Source: Siphonodentalium dalli (taxonomy: Eukaryota; Mollusca; Scaphopoda; Gadilida; Siphonodentaliidae). Taken from it: a stretch of 64,000 nucleotides of DNA. The DNA is taken from assembly GCA_032622095.1 (NCBI GenBank), contig CP136068.1:63142025-63206024 (forward strand), in the 5' to 3' direction. The translations under genes and the position numbers were made by a program. The notes under the pieces are model-generated. The model was given only the letters and a program-made list of their open reading frames with translations, had not been told where the DNA came from and did no database searches. This document shows positions 46,886-58,339 of this stretch, piece after piece; the stretch's first letter is position 1; each line of letters begins with the position of its first letter.

Positions 46886-47788
46886 TCTGGAATTTCGGAC
46901 TATTTCGTCTATAAAAATACGATGAGCAACTGAAAATGTTTTTCAACATTCTGGAAGGGGTAGATGTCCAGGTATATATGTTTAAAATTTCACGCATAAA
47001 CTATGACAGATAACAAAGTTATAATTAGTTTTATAGGCCCACCATAAATCCCCTATAATAAACGCATGCCTCCGTAAGCACATGGCTTTGCTGTGGATGC
47101 TTTCGTTCCCAGCATGCATCATTCTCGCTATCTGTAAAATGTCTATGAACAATGGCTGTGCCACGCACTCTTAGCTTTGATCCGCATTTAGAAGCATTCT
47201 GGTGTGGCGAATGAGAAACCTGCAGTAATTTATAAGCCGTAGTTCATTGTAATAATTTGAAGAATTACTTATCTTAACGGAATTCTGAGGCGGTCCATTC
47301 ATGTAACCAATATATTTTATATTATGATTTATATTTATGGCTAATAATACGATCTTGGTGGCGTTACCATTTCTGACTATGGTTTTCTTGTCATTCTTTG
47401 TGTCTGGCGAATTACAATTCATGCTAATGGCAGACATTTGTATATGGCGCTATCACAACGATCATGACATTTGGAACTTATTCCCTTCCCTATATATATA
47501 TTCCTTATTTTCAAAAATGTCGCTTTCGGCTGACTTGACGGCATGGGTGTGTGGCCCGCCCCAAATACCACATAGAAACACCCCGACCTCCACCCATCAC
47601 CCCCCGCGGGTGGTACCACCCCGAGGGGTGAAAATTGGGTATGGACCATTTTCGAGAATGGTAAGGATTTCGACCGATTTAACGGAATGTGTGGGTGGCC
47701 CGCCCTAAATACCACCTAAAAACACTCCTAGCCACCACGTATCACCCCCGGGTGGTAGGCCTACCTCCCAACCCAAAACATATAATAT
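46886..47788. other. Spacer with a GC-rich 145-bp direct repeat
   Basis: The segments at about 47,525-47,625 and 47,670-47,765 share gtgtggcccgccccaaatacc and accaccccgaggggtg-like sequence, giving a locally GC-rich patch. No gene is recognised. The 123-codon frame at 47,337-47,708 is made largely of this repeat. Confidence 0.5.
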
Positions 47789-47839
47789 ATGGGAGGCCAA
47801 ATTCACATTTAATAATGAATTGCCACATATTGTGCTTAA

Positions 47840-48483
47840 AGGGGTACTGTACACAAAGATAGGCGATTTTTTTATTTACTCCCATTGAAATAACTTTCAA
47901 GTTAGATTGTGTTCGTGTTATATGAGTTTCGTATAAACCTAATTTAGCTAAGAAAATATTGATCTTGGAAACAAAAATATTACGATTTCAAACTACGCGC
48001 CATGTGTTTGACCTTCACCGGAGAAGACGCAGCTCGCAGGAAGAACCGGAAGTTCATTGCTCACAGCTTCGATTGATGCATTCAATCTCTTCCATCGAAC
48101 AATCTCACTCCCTATAAAATACTTGACTCTTTATGACTCTTGTTTCTTTCTCCCTGTTTTCCGAATCGGTTATAACGGGCCTTCTTTTGCAGGTAACATG
48201 TTTTGTTTGCAACTCAATAATGTTCGCGAACGGCCGTCGATAAAAGACACGCAGCAGATGCTATTTCAAGAACGGTAACTCGTAATGGCATAATTCTCCA
48301 TTTTATGAATCCAGCCATAAATGAATTTATATTAAATAATTCAATTTTACTTTTACGATAGCCTATTACCCGGAACGTTTTCAGTAGACATCGTCGACTC
48401 AAATTAGTTATTTTATAATATAATATTCATATTAGATCGCTATTGTCACCGGGAATTTATTGAAATTGGGGTACAGTACCCCT
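47840..48483. mobile_element. TTAA-target MITE (AGGGGTACTGTAC ends)
   Basis: TTAA then AGGGGTACTGTACAC; GGGGTACAGTACCCCT then TTAA. 644 bp. Same family as 20,792 and its copies, with a diverged interior that still shares attttatgaatccagccat-like sequence and the tagcctatta-c-c-g--cgttt block. It is inserted into the TTAA of the host element's gtgcttaa. Confidence 0.9.
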
Positions 48484-48882
48484 TTAAGCGCAAATAGGGC
48501 ATTTACGCTTAAGCGTAATTAATTACGCTTAATTACGCTTAAGCGCAATCAATTGCGCTTAAGCGTAATTGTGACTACTATCTAACCTACCCATAAACTA
48601 TTAGCATGACCTGGTGTATCACCTAGCAACACAAGATGAGCATTGGGCTAATTTTGACCTGTACTCAACAGTCAAACTGTGAGTATGTGTTCAACAAGGA
48701 GAATCCCCTAATTACATATTATCAGCATCCCTCTATCCAAAGAATTGATGTCGCCTTCCCGGAACTCTAGGAATGTTTTGTATGATGTTTTTAATGTATT
48801 TTTGCACAGATTTTAGCCTTTACTATGGTAATATCCTATACATGCATGCTGTGTCACTGCATGAGGGCTTTCTTTCTTTCCT

Positions 48883-49100
48883 CATACAGTAATGCTCTAT
48901 TTAATCGACTTCTTAACCACAGCAGAATTATGGGTAACTTTTCAGGATTTAGTCGGAAATATGGCTTGTTGCCATTCATCGAAAAGCTCTCGAGAGCTTT
49001 CCGATGAATGGCAACAAGCCATATTTCCGACTAAATCCTGAAAAGTTATCCATAATTCTGCTGTGGTTAAGGAGTCGATTAATTAGAGCATTACTGTATG
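48883..49100. repeat. 218-bp near-perfect palindrome
   Basis: Arms of about 108 bp meet with no real loop at agctctcgagagct (48,985-48,998). The left arm catacagtaatgctctattt ... ggcttgttgccattcatcg pairs with cgatgaatggcaacaagcc ... tagagcattactgtatg, with only a handful of mismatches. Opposed 60-75 codon frames across it are products of the symmetry. Confidence 0.9.
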
Positions 49101-49718
49101 GTTTACTTATTGACTTAAATCAGGGGGAAAAAAACCCTATTTTCATATTATCAGCATCCCTGCAGCTGATCCCTGTCCAAAAAATGGTGTGTAATTACTG
49201 GAGCTTTGGTGTCTCAGTCCTGAAGCTCTAGTTTTTCTTATTAAATCAGCAGCTCTTGCACAAATCTATAGTATTTCCATGATCATATAGTGTGAATGTG
49301 GTGTCACCGAGGCTTGCTTCCCTCATATGGTGTGCCTGTATACTCGAAAATTTAAGAAAATCAATGTCGCCCCGACTAATACAGAAAGTAATGCTATTGC
49401 AAGTAGCCCCAACTAATATATACCGAAGATAATATAATGCTATCACGAATCGCTCCAACTAAAACAGAAGGTGAGACTATTGCGAGTCAGCCATTTTGAT
49501 AAAGAAGTTGGGCTAGCTCCCTACCCATCCAAACCAATGAAACCAAGAAGTGACATGTCAATAGGAGTTAATGCTAAGTTATGGAGAAATCTATTTATTC
49601 ACCAGGGGTGTTTTGTTACATATAACCATGAATTGCGCTTAAGCGCAATTAATTACGCTTAAGCGCAATGATTGCGCTTAAGCGCAATTGATTATTAAAT
49701 GTGAATTTGGCCTCCCAT

Positions 49719-50507
49719 AATAATAGCTTACTAGAGACTGGGACTCATATAATATATAATAATATATTAGTCCCAGCTACATGTAGGTAGAAATGTGAAC
49801 AGTAGACATCCTGAGATACAAACAATATATATTATTGATTGTTTGATTTTCCAACCAGTATTTAGTGGGGGAATGTGTTGTATTTAGACCAACAGCAGTA
49901 TATTCTTCTACTTTTGGTCCAAAGTTTGGTCGGAATGGCTATCGGTTGAACAATTTAGGTTTAGAGGGTGTCAGGTTGGACATTTCAGTTGGAAATGTTT
50001 GAGGTACCATTTGGAAAATTCAACTGGGGGGGGGGGGTGCAAAGTAGTATTTCGAGAACATTTGACTTTGGTCTGGTTCAAGGTACGTACATTTGAACAT
50101 GTCAAGGTGGACAAACCCAAGTTTCCCAACCACCCACCAATGGGGACCATCTACATGTAGCCACCTCCCCGGTTATAAGGTATAAGACACATTGGCTACA
50201 TGTATGCGACTAGAGATCTCCAACGATAACTTACTATTATTATCACAGCTCCCAGTTAGTGGCCAAGACATAAATGCTATTCTCTCCAGTCAATTATTTA
50301 CCAGATCGACATACTTCTAAGTTAGGAATGAAATAGACAAGACAAGAGAAAAATGTAATCCTGTCCATTTTGGTCAATACATGTAGGCGATCACTACCAT
50401 AAATATGGTAATATAATTTTTTGCCTCAAGGCGACATATCATATTTCTGAATGCCATGCTACATGTAACTAAATATGAAATGTTCCAGATACCATAAAAT
50501 CTCTTAC
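49719..50507. other. No gene seen
   Basis: AT-rich spacer with a poly-G run at about 50,028. The TACATGTA octamer begins to be frequent here (49,788, 50,152, 50,197, 50,378, 50,460). Confidence 0.5.
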
Positions 50508-51050
50508 AGGTACCGGTACTTAATCCGATCAGAGGGTCCCCATATAATCACATTCCAACAACAACATTTTTTGAAATGACGCTTCAGTTTTCAGAATCTA
50601 ATAATTGCCCAAAAATAATGAAAAGCACCATCAACTATAGTATAAAATTGCACAAAACCTGTTATTTATCAACATTTTGTTCAACGAAATTTTACCGGTT
50701 TGTCAAATATCTGACACAAAAAGCCACTTGATTTTAGGGTTATCCATCTTTGCCCGCAATTTGGTCAATGAAATTCTTCTCGATGACTTTCTATTTTGCC
50801 GGTTTGTCAAATATCTGACACAAAAAGCCACTTGATTTTAGAGTTATCCATCTTTGCCCGCAATTTGGTCAATGAAATTCTTCTCGTTGACTGTCTATTG
50901 GGCCACTATAATTAAAATAATAGATTTATAACATCGATATCTGATCACTCTGAGCTGTGGTGGGTGGGTTCCTCGACTCGAATCAAATATTTTTTACCCC
51001 CGAAGTCAAGGAAATAGTAATTTGCGACCGTTAATTCGGATTGAGTACCT
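50508..51050. mobile_element. TTAA-target MITE, relative of the 15,141 family
   Basis: The right end ccgttaattcggattgagtacct is followed by TTAA (51,051-51,054). The left end is aggtaccggtacttaatccg, then atcagagggtccccat, matching the 15,141 family except for an extra CGGTAC after AGGTAC. Left flank is TTAC rather than TTAA. The interior contains a 101-bp direct repeat (about 50,696 and 50,797) with tttgtcaaatatctgacac. Confidence 0.8.
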
Positions 51051-52425
51051 TTAAGATCTAACAGCAACCATATCTCAACCCCACTACAATCTGGGACTAA
51101 TATATGTTATACATGTATTAGTCCCAGCTACAATCAGTGAACCTGATGAATAATTTTAACAGCATCTGAAAATGAAAGAAACATCCCACACCTTGTCTAC
51201 GATATAATGAAAGCCATAATTGTAAATCAATCAGCTCTGCGTGTACCGGTATACATGTATATGTACACATATTGGACCCACATGAATTGCTATATTCTCC
51301 ATGTTAATTTAAAACGAGCGCACCACTTTAACAAACTCATTATTGAGTATTATATCAATAGCGATGTGTTTGTTAAAGTGGCAAGGTCATTTTAAATTTA
51401 TACTCCTTTTAACATCAGTAGGCCTACACAATCATTCGTTGCATAACTTTCATTAAATTTTCCTAGTACTGAATATAAACAGTACTGGTACAATAACACT
51501 AGCAGTACTGGAACCGAACATACTGTAGGTGTCTGGCCTGTTTATTACCTTTTTAATTTGTTCTGATACATCAGGTACTTATAATAAATGATAGTTCATT
51601 CAGACAACATCCTCTAAGTTGCCTAATAATAGAGACAAACTAATAATAGTGATGGTGGGATTTTTTAGCTAAAATTAATAATAGTTTAAACCACAGCAAT
51701 TTCACTCTATGTCTCTTAGTGATCTGATCATGGGAAGTGTTCTCCAAATATAATAACAGTGTTGACACTATCATATTATTGACACTATTATTGCACATGA
51801 GAGTACCGTTACTAACTTACTAGTACATGTAGATGCTAATATGAGTAAGTCATTATCAAGTCTGACTCTTCTTGAATTCAACTATCATAGTGATATTCAA
51901 CTACATGTATTATATCTTAATTGTACTACCATACACAATGTATACTGGTACGGTATATACGTAAACTCCAGGTTTTCTCTATTTTTACTAAAACTTCATG
52001 GAATCATCCCACTTCGTAATGCACAACCACTTAAAATGTACATGTATATAACACTATAATTTTAACAGAGCAAATGAGAAGGCATCATATTCCAATATAA
52101 AAAGAATTCTACAGCTTATTACAGGAGACCTGTTTATTTCATAATGGCAGAAGTACATGTGCATGTACCGGTATGCCATTTGAAATTTTGAATGACATTA
52201 TAAATAACTTCTCACCAAGATGATTTCAAAATTCTAACTACTAGTACAAGTAAATCAGTTAAATAATCAAAAATGCCAGCACCGATATATATACTGTACT
52301 TAGTACATGTAGTAGGTACCGTACTTGAGATATTTTCACCACTTCATAATAGTTGAATATATACGGTACATGTACCGGTACAATGGAATTCAAGTTGTGT
52401 CAGACCTGTTGTTTGGCGGTATCCA
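51051..52425. other. No gene seen; rich in TACATGTA and TACCGGTA
   Basis: No convincing frame. Seven TACATGTA (51,110, 51,252, 51,824, 51,902, 52,039, 52,304, 52,367) and three TACCGGTA (51,244, 52,166, 52,373) octamers are present, far above chance for this length. Confidence 0.6.
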
Positions 52426-52563
52426 GCTAACTGGGACCTTGGCTAACTGGGACCTCAAGTCAGGCTAACTGGGACCTTGGCTAACTGGGACCTTCTGGCT
52501 AACTGGGACCTTCTGGCTAACTGGGACCTTGGCTAACTGGGACCTTGGCTAACTGGGACCTTC
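52426..52563 (+). repeat. GGCTAACTGGGACCTT minisatellite, left block
   Basis: Eight units of 16-20 bp in forward orientation. Spacer bases (ggcta, tctggcta, caagtcaggcta) vary in length. The reverse complement forms the block at 53,813. Confidence 0.9.
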
Positions 52564-52606
52564 AGATATATTATTAATCATTTCATTAAAATCAATTTTT
52601 ATTAAG

Positions 52607-53303
52607 TCATGAGAAAGTTAAAAACAAATGAAATGTTAACATTTTAGATAAATGATGATCACTAAACGATGGCGCTATCACATTACAATTTATAATCGAT
52701 TCAGGCCGGGACGAAAACATCTGATCAATTAAAGTAGAAGTAGTGTTAGTTACTCTTGTTGGTGAAGTTACCATTTGTTTTAATTCATGTCCCAATGCAA
52801 TTGCTTTTATTTTAGGATGTATGTACTGCAAACAATCTGCATTGAGGTCCCCCGCGATGATACAGTGAATAGACAAGTCGCTCCTTGCAATGCTAATTGA
52901 ATCATGAATCAAGTCCCAATATGAGGCTTTTGCTTTAGGATGTCTATACATGTATAGCTCCAAAAAGTAAGACTTTATTCGCATATCTAATTTCAGCCCA
53001 GATTACTTCTATATAGCCTACGATATCACAATCTGACCTGTGTTTGTAAATTAATGTATCTTTAACATATAGAACAACCCCGCCACCATCTTCTAATCTG
53101 TCTTTTCTTAGTGGTGGATAATGGAACCCTGGTAACAATATTTCTGACGAATCAATCTTTGGGCTCAACCATGTTTCTGTTAAAGCAATTACATCATACT
53201 TTCCGAGTTCAGCGCTAACTATATTTATTTTATGACGCAAACTACGAACGTTAAAAATTGTGACAGATTGTAAGCCCATTTCTGAATGGCCCCCGGATTC
53301 CAA
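52607..53303 (-). pseudogene. LINE endonuclease domain (APE-like), broken
   Basis: Minus-strand pieces 53,303-52,944 and 52,984-52,607 form one exonuclease-endonuclease-phosphatase domain. The N-terminal part has FNVRSLRHKI, then ALTETWLSPKI with the catalytic Glu, then GGGVVLYVKD. The C-terminal part has IAGDLNAD with the catalytic Asp-x-Asn, then STLIDQMF, and ends in FSDHH with the catalytic Asp-His. This is the target-nicking domain at the start of ORF2 in Jockey/CR1-type LINEs. A 4-base insertion at about 52,949 (CATG between ATA and TAT) shifts the frame between GAI and YRHPKAKA. No reverse transcriptase follows. It lies between inverted minisatellite blocks. Confidence 0.85.
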
Positions 53304-53812
53304 TGTGTATCACCTCCAAGTATAATCATATAATAAATCATTATTAAATAACCTAAATAACCAAAATTACATATCAAACAAGTCAGTGCAATTGTTCTGA
53401 CATCTATACATCTACTAGTACAATGATTAGATCACAAGATCAAATGGACCAACTGATTAAAACAACAATCGCTTTCAAAACAAACTCACACCTTCACTGT
53501 GAATGCCATGAGTAACAATCACTATATTGCATCTTAACTGTGAATGCCCATAATAACCATCACTTTATTGACTTTATTAACAATAAATATTCATAGAAAT
53601 ATATAAGATACAAATAAGATACAAATAAGAAATTAAAATATTGACCTTCAGTTTTATAGATTGACAAAATATATATATATATTTTTTTTTATTTTATTAA
53701 GTCAGGTTGAAACAACTCTAAAACATTTTTGAAGCAATAACATAAATAAAACAAACAATATTCTATTATCAATGTTCTATTCTACTAATATATTATATAT
53801 GTAATAAATATA
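53304..53812. other. No gene seen
   Basis: AT-rich sequence upstream of the LINE endonuclease fragment. It contains (TA)n at about 53,669 and a short direct repeat (tgtgaatgcc, about 53,498 and 53,540). Confidence 0.45.
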
Positions 53813-53929
53813 ACCAAGGTCCCAGTTAGCCAAAGGTCCCAGTTAGCCAAGGTCCCAGTTGGTCATGGTCCCAGTTAGCCAAGGTCCCAGTTAGCCCAAG
53901 GTCCCAGTTAGCCAAGGTCCCAGTTAGCT
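53813..53929 (-). repeat. GGCTAACTGGGACCTT minisatellite, right block inverted
   Basis: Seven units of aaggtcccagttagcc, the reverse complement of the block at 52,426. Together they bracket about 1.25 kb containing the LINE endonuclease remnant. Confidence 0.9.
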
Positions 53930-54579
53930 GACATTCTGTTTGGCATAAACAATGTACCAGTAAGTGACTTTGGTGATCACTGTTATAGTCATTGATTTTG
54001 ATAACATAAGTTCATGATTTTTACAAAATAATTTTAATGAATCAAAACCATGTGCAGCCGCATGTGTAACATGTAACTGTCTTTGTCCATTAGTCATTAT
54101 CCAAGTCTGGTTTAGTCTTGATCTAATGATCAAAGGCGGAATGTTACTAGTATGTACCGGTAACTTATGATCATGATCCGGGAGTCTGATGAATTATAAT
54201 CAATTTCACAGCATTGTCCATGTCTGCATGTTTCATGACATGTTTGGTAAACATCCTCACTCGATTCACTGACACTGGTGAGTGGTGCCATTGCCATTCT
54301 GATTCTCCAATCTCCATATCATGTTCTACCCTTCACAAGTTCACACACATGTAGCTACTGTACTTCTAATCAGTCTAATGTACTATGCAGAATGATAGAA
54401 TCTGAATGAACATTCAATGACCTTTTACGGCATCAGCGATGACTGCATTTCAGCGTTGACTGCATTTCAGCATTGAAGGGCTGAGGAGTCCAGAATAGAA
54501 CTATAATCATCATATTTTGCAATAATCATTACATTCACATTGTTTGCATTCTTCCATTGCCTTGGCTTGGGTCAATCAT
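53930..54579. other. No gene seen
   Basis: Unremarkable spacer. One TACCGGTA octamer lies at 54,155. Confidence 0.45.
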
Positions 54580-54722
54580 AGTCCAACAAATTAGACTATT
54601 CGGATTAATACATATTTTAATATTTGGACATTTACGATTGTATTAATCCTGAAGGATTAAAAGGTCCATAAATGTCCAAATATTAAAATTCCTATTAATC
54701 CGAAAGTCTAATTTGTTGGACT
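54580..54722. repeat. 143-bp palindrome
   Basis: agtccaacaaattagactat, then tcggattaat pairs with attaatccg, then aaagtctaatttgttggact. The stem continues with atatttggacattta against aatgtccaaatat, around a loop of about 35 bases with its own short stem attaatcctgaaggattaa. Likely a foldback MITE. Confidence 0.85.
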
Positions 54723-55413
54723 AGGTCTAGGTCAATCAGTGCTATTCACTTATTCGAGTCAATGTCCATGATAATGATAACAGTTGAATACGGCAAAGCC
54801 TGACCTGGCACACTCAGTGACTCACACACAGTGTCTGTGACCAGTCCAGTGTTAGTTCAGTCATGAACGTAGTGCGTATCCTTCTACGCTGGAAGCAGCA
54901 ATCTGCGAAAGCGGTCATGTTGACCAACTTCACCAAGTCCAGTGTCACGGTGTGCGATATTCGGATTGGTCCCGTCACTTCACATGATATTTTCTGATAA
55001 TTAAGCGATATTTCTAACACCCAAACGGGTTAAAACAGTCTATATCTAATCCGTTGTGTACACGAAAGAATGAGATACACATTTTCTGCGAATAATGAAC
55101 GAAACAAGCAGATATGACAGATGAAAAAACTATTTATTTTTAACACATAAAAATTCGGAAATTCCACACCGGAAGTTCGGCTGCGCATTGCGAATGTGCA
55201 GGGTGTCGAATACGGACTGTGAAATAACGTACTCTAACTTAGTGTCGGCGCACACGATCCCGGTTGTCCCCGGTTTTCCCCGCAGCCGGGTAAAATCGCG
55301 CCCGATAAAAACCGGTGGTTCAGCGCACACGAGTCCGGATTTTTTAATGTTCGCTCCAGTCTTCCAATTATAAAATAACCACGTGACCAATCATGTGATC
55401 GCATTCTCTCAAA
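54723..55413. other. Spacer; possible 5' part of a Harbinger element
   Basis: No gene is seen in 54,723-55,130. From 55,240 the sequence is GC-richer with gcgcacacgatcccggttgt and gcgcacacgagtccgg, a direct pair of the kind seen near PIF/Harbinger termini. It leads straight into the transposase start at 55,414, so it may be the element's 5' untranslated end. Confidence 0.35.
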
Positions 55414-55799
55414 ATGGCTGACGAAGATCTCCATGTTGTTTTGGGATACTTGTTGCTGATGCGCCGTTTACGGCGAAAACGCGCGTACCGAAATAGGTTA
55501 ATTTGGACGCGGAGGTGGATTTTGCGCCGACCACAACATGGGGCGTATACCACACTCTGCAGAACGAACTCAGGGACGAAGACAGAGCCGCTTTTCTGAA
55601 TTACCTTCGAATGACCCCTGAAAATTTTGAAATCTTATTGTCCATTGTGTCACCCTTTATCATAAAACTGGATACCAACATGAGGAAATCCATAACTGCT
55701 GCGGAACGGCTATCCATCACGTTGCGATATTTAGCAACTGGTGAGCAAATAAAATGTGTTCTGTCTGGTGATTGGATTCAGACATTCTCACTGAATTGA
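55414..55799 (+). pseudogene. PIF/Harbinger transposase N-terminal part, frameshifted and truncated
   Basis: The frame from ATG 55,414 gives MADEDLHVVLGYLLLMRRLR, a basic run and WILRRPQHGAY. About 55,545 the reading continues one frame over as HTLQNELRDEDRAAFLN, then YLRMTPENFEILLSIVSPFI, then RLSITLRYLATGE. The order basic W-RP---R---GAY-TL, L---D---F-NY-RM---F--LL, then ERL-ITLRYLATG is characteristic of animal Harbinger transposase/HARBI1-like nucleases. A one-base loss explains the shift. The frame stops at 55,797, soon after YLATGE, so the DDE catalytic domain (normally another 200 residues or more) is absent. It is a dead fragment. Confidence 0.8.
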
Positions 55800-57450
55800 T
55801 CAGTCATTTGACTCTTTTTCATAGAGTAAAAATTGATAGAATAAATGTTATAATCAGTAACATACTTGATACTACTAGGCCTAATTACTTTAACAGTATC
55901 ATAATGGCCTCATAACACACATATCACGATATTTTGTTTGGAAAAGGGTGGGGCAAGAATTCCTGGCAAGCGCCTAGGAAACAAAATGCTGTCCATTTTT
56001 TTTTGCTGGCGCCAGTAGGCTTGGATACAGAATTGTGCAATTTTTCGAGGGGGGGGGGGATTTTGTTTGGGAATGGGTGAGACAAGATATCCTGGCCAAG
56101 AGCTTAGAAATTCAATCCTGTCCATTTTTTTTCCTGGGGCCTAATTTACGATGCTGTCTTTGTTATAAACATTGTTCTGTGAATGTGAAATATTGTACCG
56201 TGTTAAATGGTGTCACCATCATTTGTCCCCCGAATAGAAATGGGCTCTCTCCGCCACACTTTTGTGTACCTTCATGGTGTAATCAACTCCTTCTACAGAG
56301 TTTTGATCATATATATTTGAAACTTCAAACTGTAAATATCTGTATGAATATCATTAACCGTATCATAATGGCCTCATAACACCCATATCACGATATTTTG
56401 TTTGGAAAAGGGTTGGGCAAGAATTCCTGGCAAGGGCCTAGGAAACAGAATGCTGTCCATATTTTTGCTGGTGCCTAGGCTAGGCGAGGGGGGGGGGATT
56501 TTGTTTGGGAATGGGTGGGACAAGATATCCTGGCCAAGAGCTTAGAAATTCAATGCTGTCCATTTTTTTTCCTGGGGAATAAGATACTAAGTGACTCGTA
56601 TTCAGATCTGTTAAATGGTGTCACCATCATTTCCCCCGAATAGAAATGGGCTCTGTCCACCACACTTTTGTGTACCTTCATGGTGTAATCAACTCCTACA
56701 GAGTTTTGATCATATATATTTGAAACTTCAAACTGTAAATATCTGTATGAATATCATTAACCGTATCATAATGGCCTCATAACACCCATATCACAATATG
56801 TTGTTTGGGAAAGGGTGGGGCAAGAATTTCTGGCAAGCGCCTAGGAAACAAAATGCTGTCCATTTTTTTGCTGGGGCCTAGGCTAGGATACAATATTGTG
56901 CAATTTTTCGAGGGGGGGGGGGTGGGATTTTGTTTGGGAATGGGTGGGACAAGATATCCTCGCCAAGAGCTTAGAAATTCAATGCTGTCCATTTTTCTGT
57001 GAATGTGAAATACTGTACCGTAGATTTGCCGGAACTCGATTAGTACTTTTTAGCTCACCTAAGACGAAGTCTCCAGTGAAGCTATAGTCATCACTCCTCA
57101 TTTGTCTATCCATCGACAATTCTTTGAACATCTTCTCTCGGTCCTTAGGACCGGATGGGTTCATATTTGGTGAGGGTGTTCCCTAAGTGACTCGTATTCA
57201 GATCTGTTAAATGTCACCATCATTTGTCCCCTCGAATAGAAATGGGCTCCGTCCGTCACACTTTTGAGTACCTTCATGGTGTAATCAACTCCTTCTACAG
57301 AGTTTTGATCAAACTGTAAATATCTGTATGAATATCATTAACCTTATCATAATGGCCTCATAACACCCATATCACAATATTTTGTTTGGGAAAGGGTGGG
57401 GCAAGAATTCCTGGCAAGCGCCTAGGAAACAAAATGCTGTTCATTTTTAT
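55800..57450 (+). repeat. Tandem array of 400-580-bp units
   Basis: The block starting tcataatggcctcataacac, followed by gtttgg-aaagggt-gggcaagaattcctgg, recurs at 55,899, 56,363, 56,765 and 57,346. A second block, ccgaatagaaatgggctc, recurs at about 56,233, 56,637, 57,233 and 57,911. Poly-G runs differ in length between units. Frames of 60-110 codons here (for example GKGGARI ... NKML) come from the repeats. Confidence 0.8.
57049..57115 (+). repeat. Dispersed TTTTTAGCTCACCT module
   Basis: tttttagctcacctaagacg, then aagtctccagtgaagctatagtcatc. Related modules start at 59,628, 60,362, 61,340, 61,977 and 62,444, each followed by gtccgtc runs and caacaattcttt. The agctcacctgagacg/agtctc-ggtgagct core is hairpin-like. 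Confidence 0.7.
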
Positions 57451-57560
57451 ACCCCCACTTTCAAAGAAAATGGGGGTGGGGGTATACTGGATTGACTGCG
57501 TCTCTCCATCCGTCACGCTTTCTCCGTCCGTTTGTCCATCCGTCCGACATAACTCGAACA
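57451..57560. repeat. Hairpin plus GTCCGT-rich repeat
   Basis: atacccccactttcaaagaa, then aatgggggtgggggtat forms a hairpin, followed by actggattgactgcgtctct and ccgtccgtttgtccatccgtc. This is the pattern of a dispersed animal repeat seen widely in marine invertebrates. The family is not named. Confidence 0.55.
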
Positions 57561-58339
57561 ACTATGAACCGGTTTCAAAAAATTTTTGTATGCAATCTCC
57601 TTATGACGGTCTCTCCGCATGATGCTAATTGCGGTTTGGTCCGACTTTTTTTTATTAAAGTTACGCCTCTTTTTCGACTTATATTGACTTAGAAAATCCT
57701 GTCCGACTTAATAACTTTAACAAATATGAACCGATTTAAATAATTTTTGGTATACATGCTTCTCAAAATACCCTCTCTACATGTTGCGGCTAGGGATTGG
57801 CTCAGACTGTTTTTCGTAATATTACACCTCATTTTCGACTTATTTTGATTTTGTTCCCTAAGTGACTCGTATTCAGATCTGTTAAATGATATCACCATCA
57901 TTTGTCCCCCGAATAGAAATGGGCTCCGTCCGTCACACTTTTGAGTATATATATTTGAAACTTCAAAGTATTTTTACCGACATATTGGAGATGTGCAACA
58001 TGTTCATAAATGGAGGAATTTTTTATTTTTTTTACCAAGTTATCGACTTGGGACATTTCAACATTTTTAATAATTTTCTGTACGAGGGTAGCTTCATGGT
58101 GTAATCAATTCCTCCTACAGTTTTGATTGTAGATACTTGAAACTTCAAAGGGTTGTTACCCACATGATGAATATTTTTTTTACTGGAGTTATTAACCCGT
58201 TTCGACTTAGAAAATTTCAATATTTGCTTTCATTTCTTCCAACAAAGCATCATTGACTTGCCACATTTTCAGGGGGACCTGTGGTCTTCTGACCTTCTAT
58301 TTACAATAAGGATCCATTATTTTTATAATGGGAGTTACA
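57561..58339. other. No gene seen; repeat-derived
   Basis: The sequence continues as diverged copies of blocks found again at 59,850-59,930, 61,560-61,640 and 62,690-62,850 (gacttgggacatttcaacat, then ttttaataattttctgtac). No gene is recognised. Confidence 0.5.

Larger units (their letters stand above)
47789..49718. mobile_element. AAGCGC-type element carrying nested insertions
   Basis: The ends atgggaggccaaattcacat, then ttaataat (47,789) and its reverse complement (ending 49,718) are inverted repeats. Inside both ends lie clusters of gcgcttaagcgc and acgcttaagcgtaatt palindromes (48,488-48,570 and 49,631-49,690). A TTAA MITE (47,840) and a 218-bp palindrome (48,883) lie within. Ends of the same family occur at about 58,645 and 63,309. 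Confidence 0.7.

Noticed and set aside
47337-47708. 123-codon plus-strand frame
   Set aside because: Its second half is the translation of a GC-rich direct repeat, and an equally long minus-strand frame exists over the same bases.
48825-49231. Frames of 60-75 codons around 49 kb
   Set aside because: They mirror each other across the 218-bp palindrome and follow from its symmetry.
52426-52563. Possible CRISPR-like repeat block
   Set aside because: Units of 16-20 bp follow each other with hardly any spacer, an inverted block lies 1.25 kb away, and the context is an animal genome.
56777-57561. Repeated small frames (GKGGARI-GKRLGNKML and antisense)
   Set aside because: They recur with each tandem unit at 55.9-57.4 kb and change length with poly-G runs.
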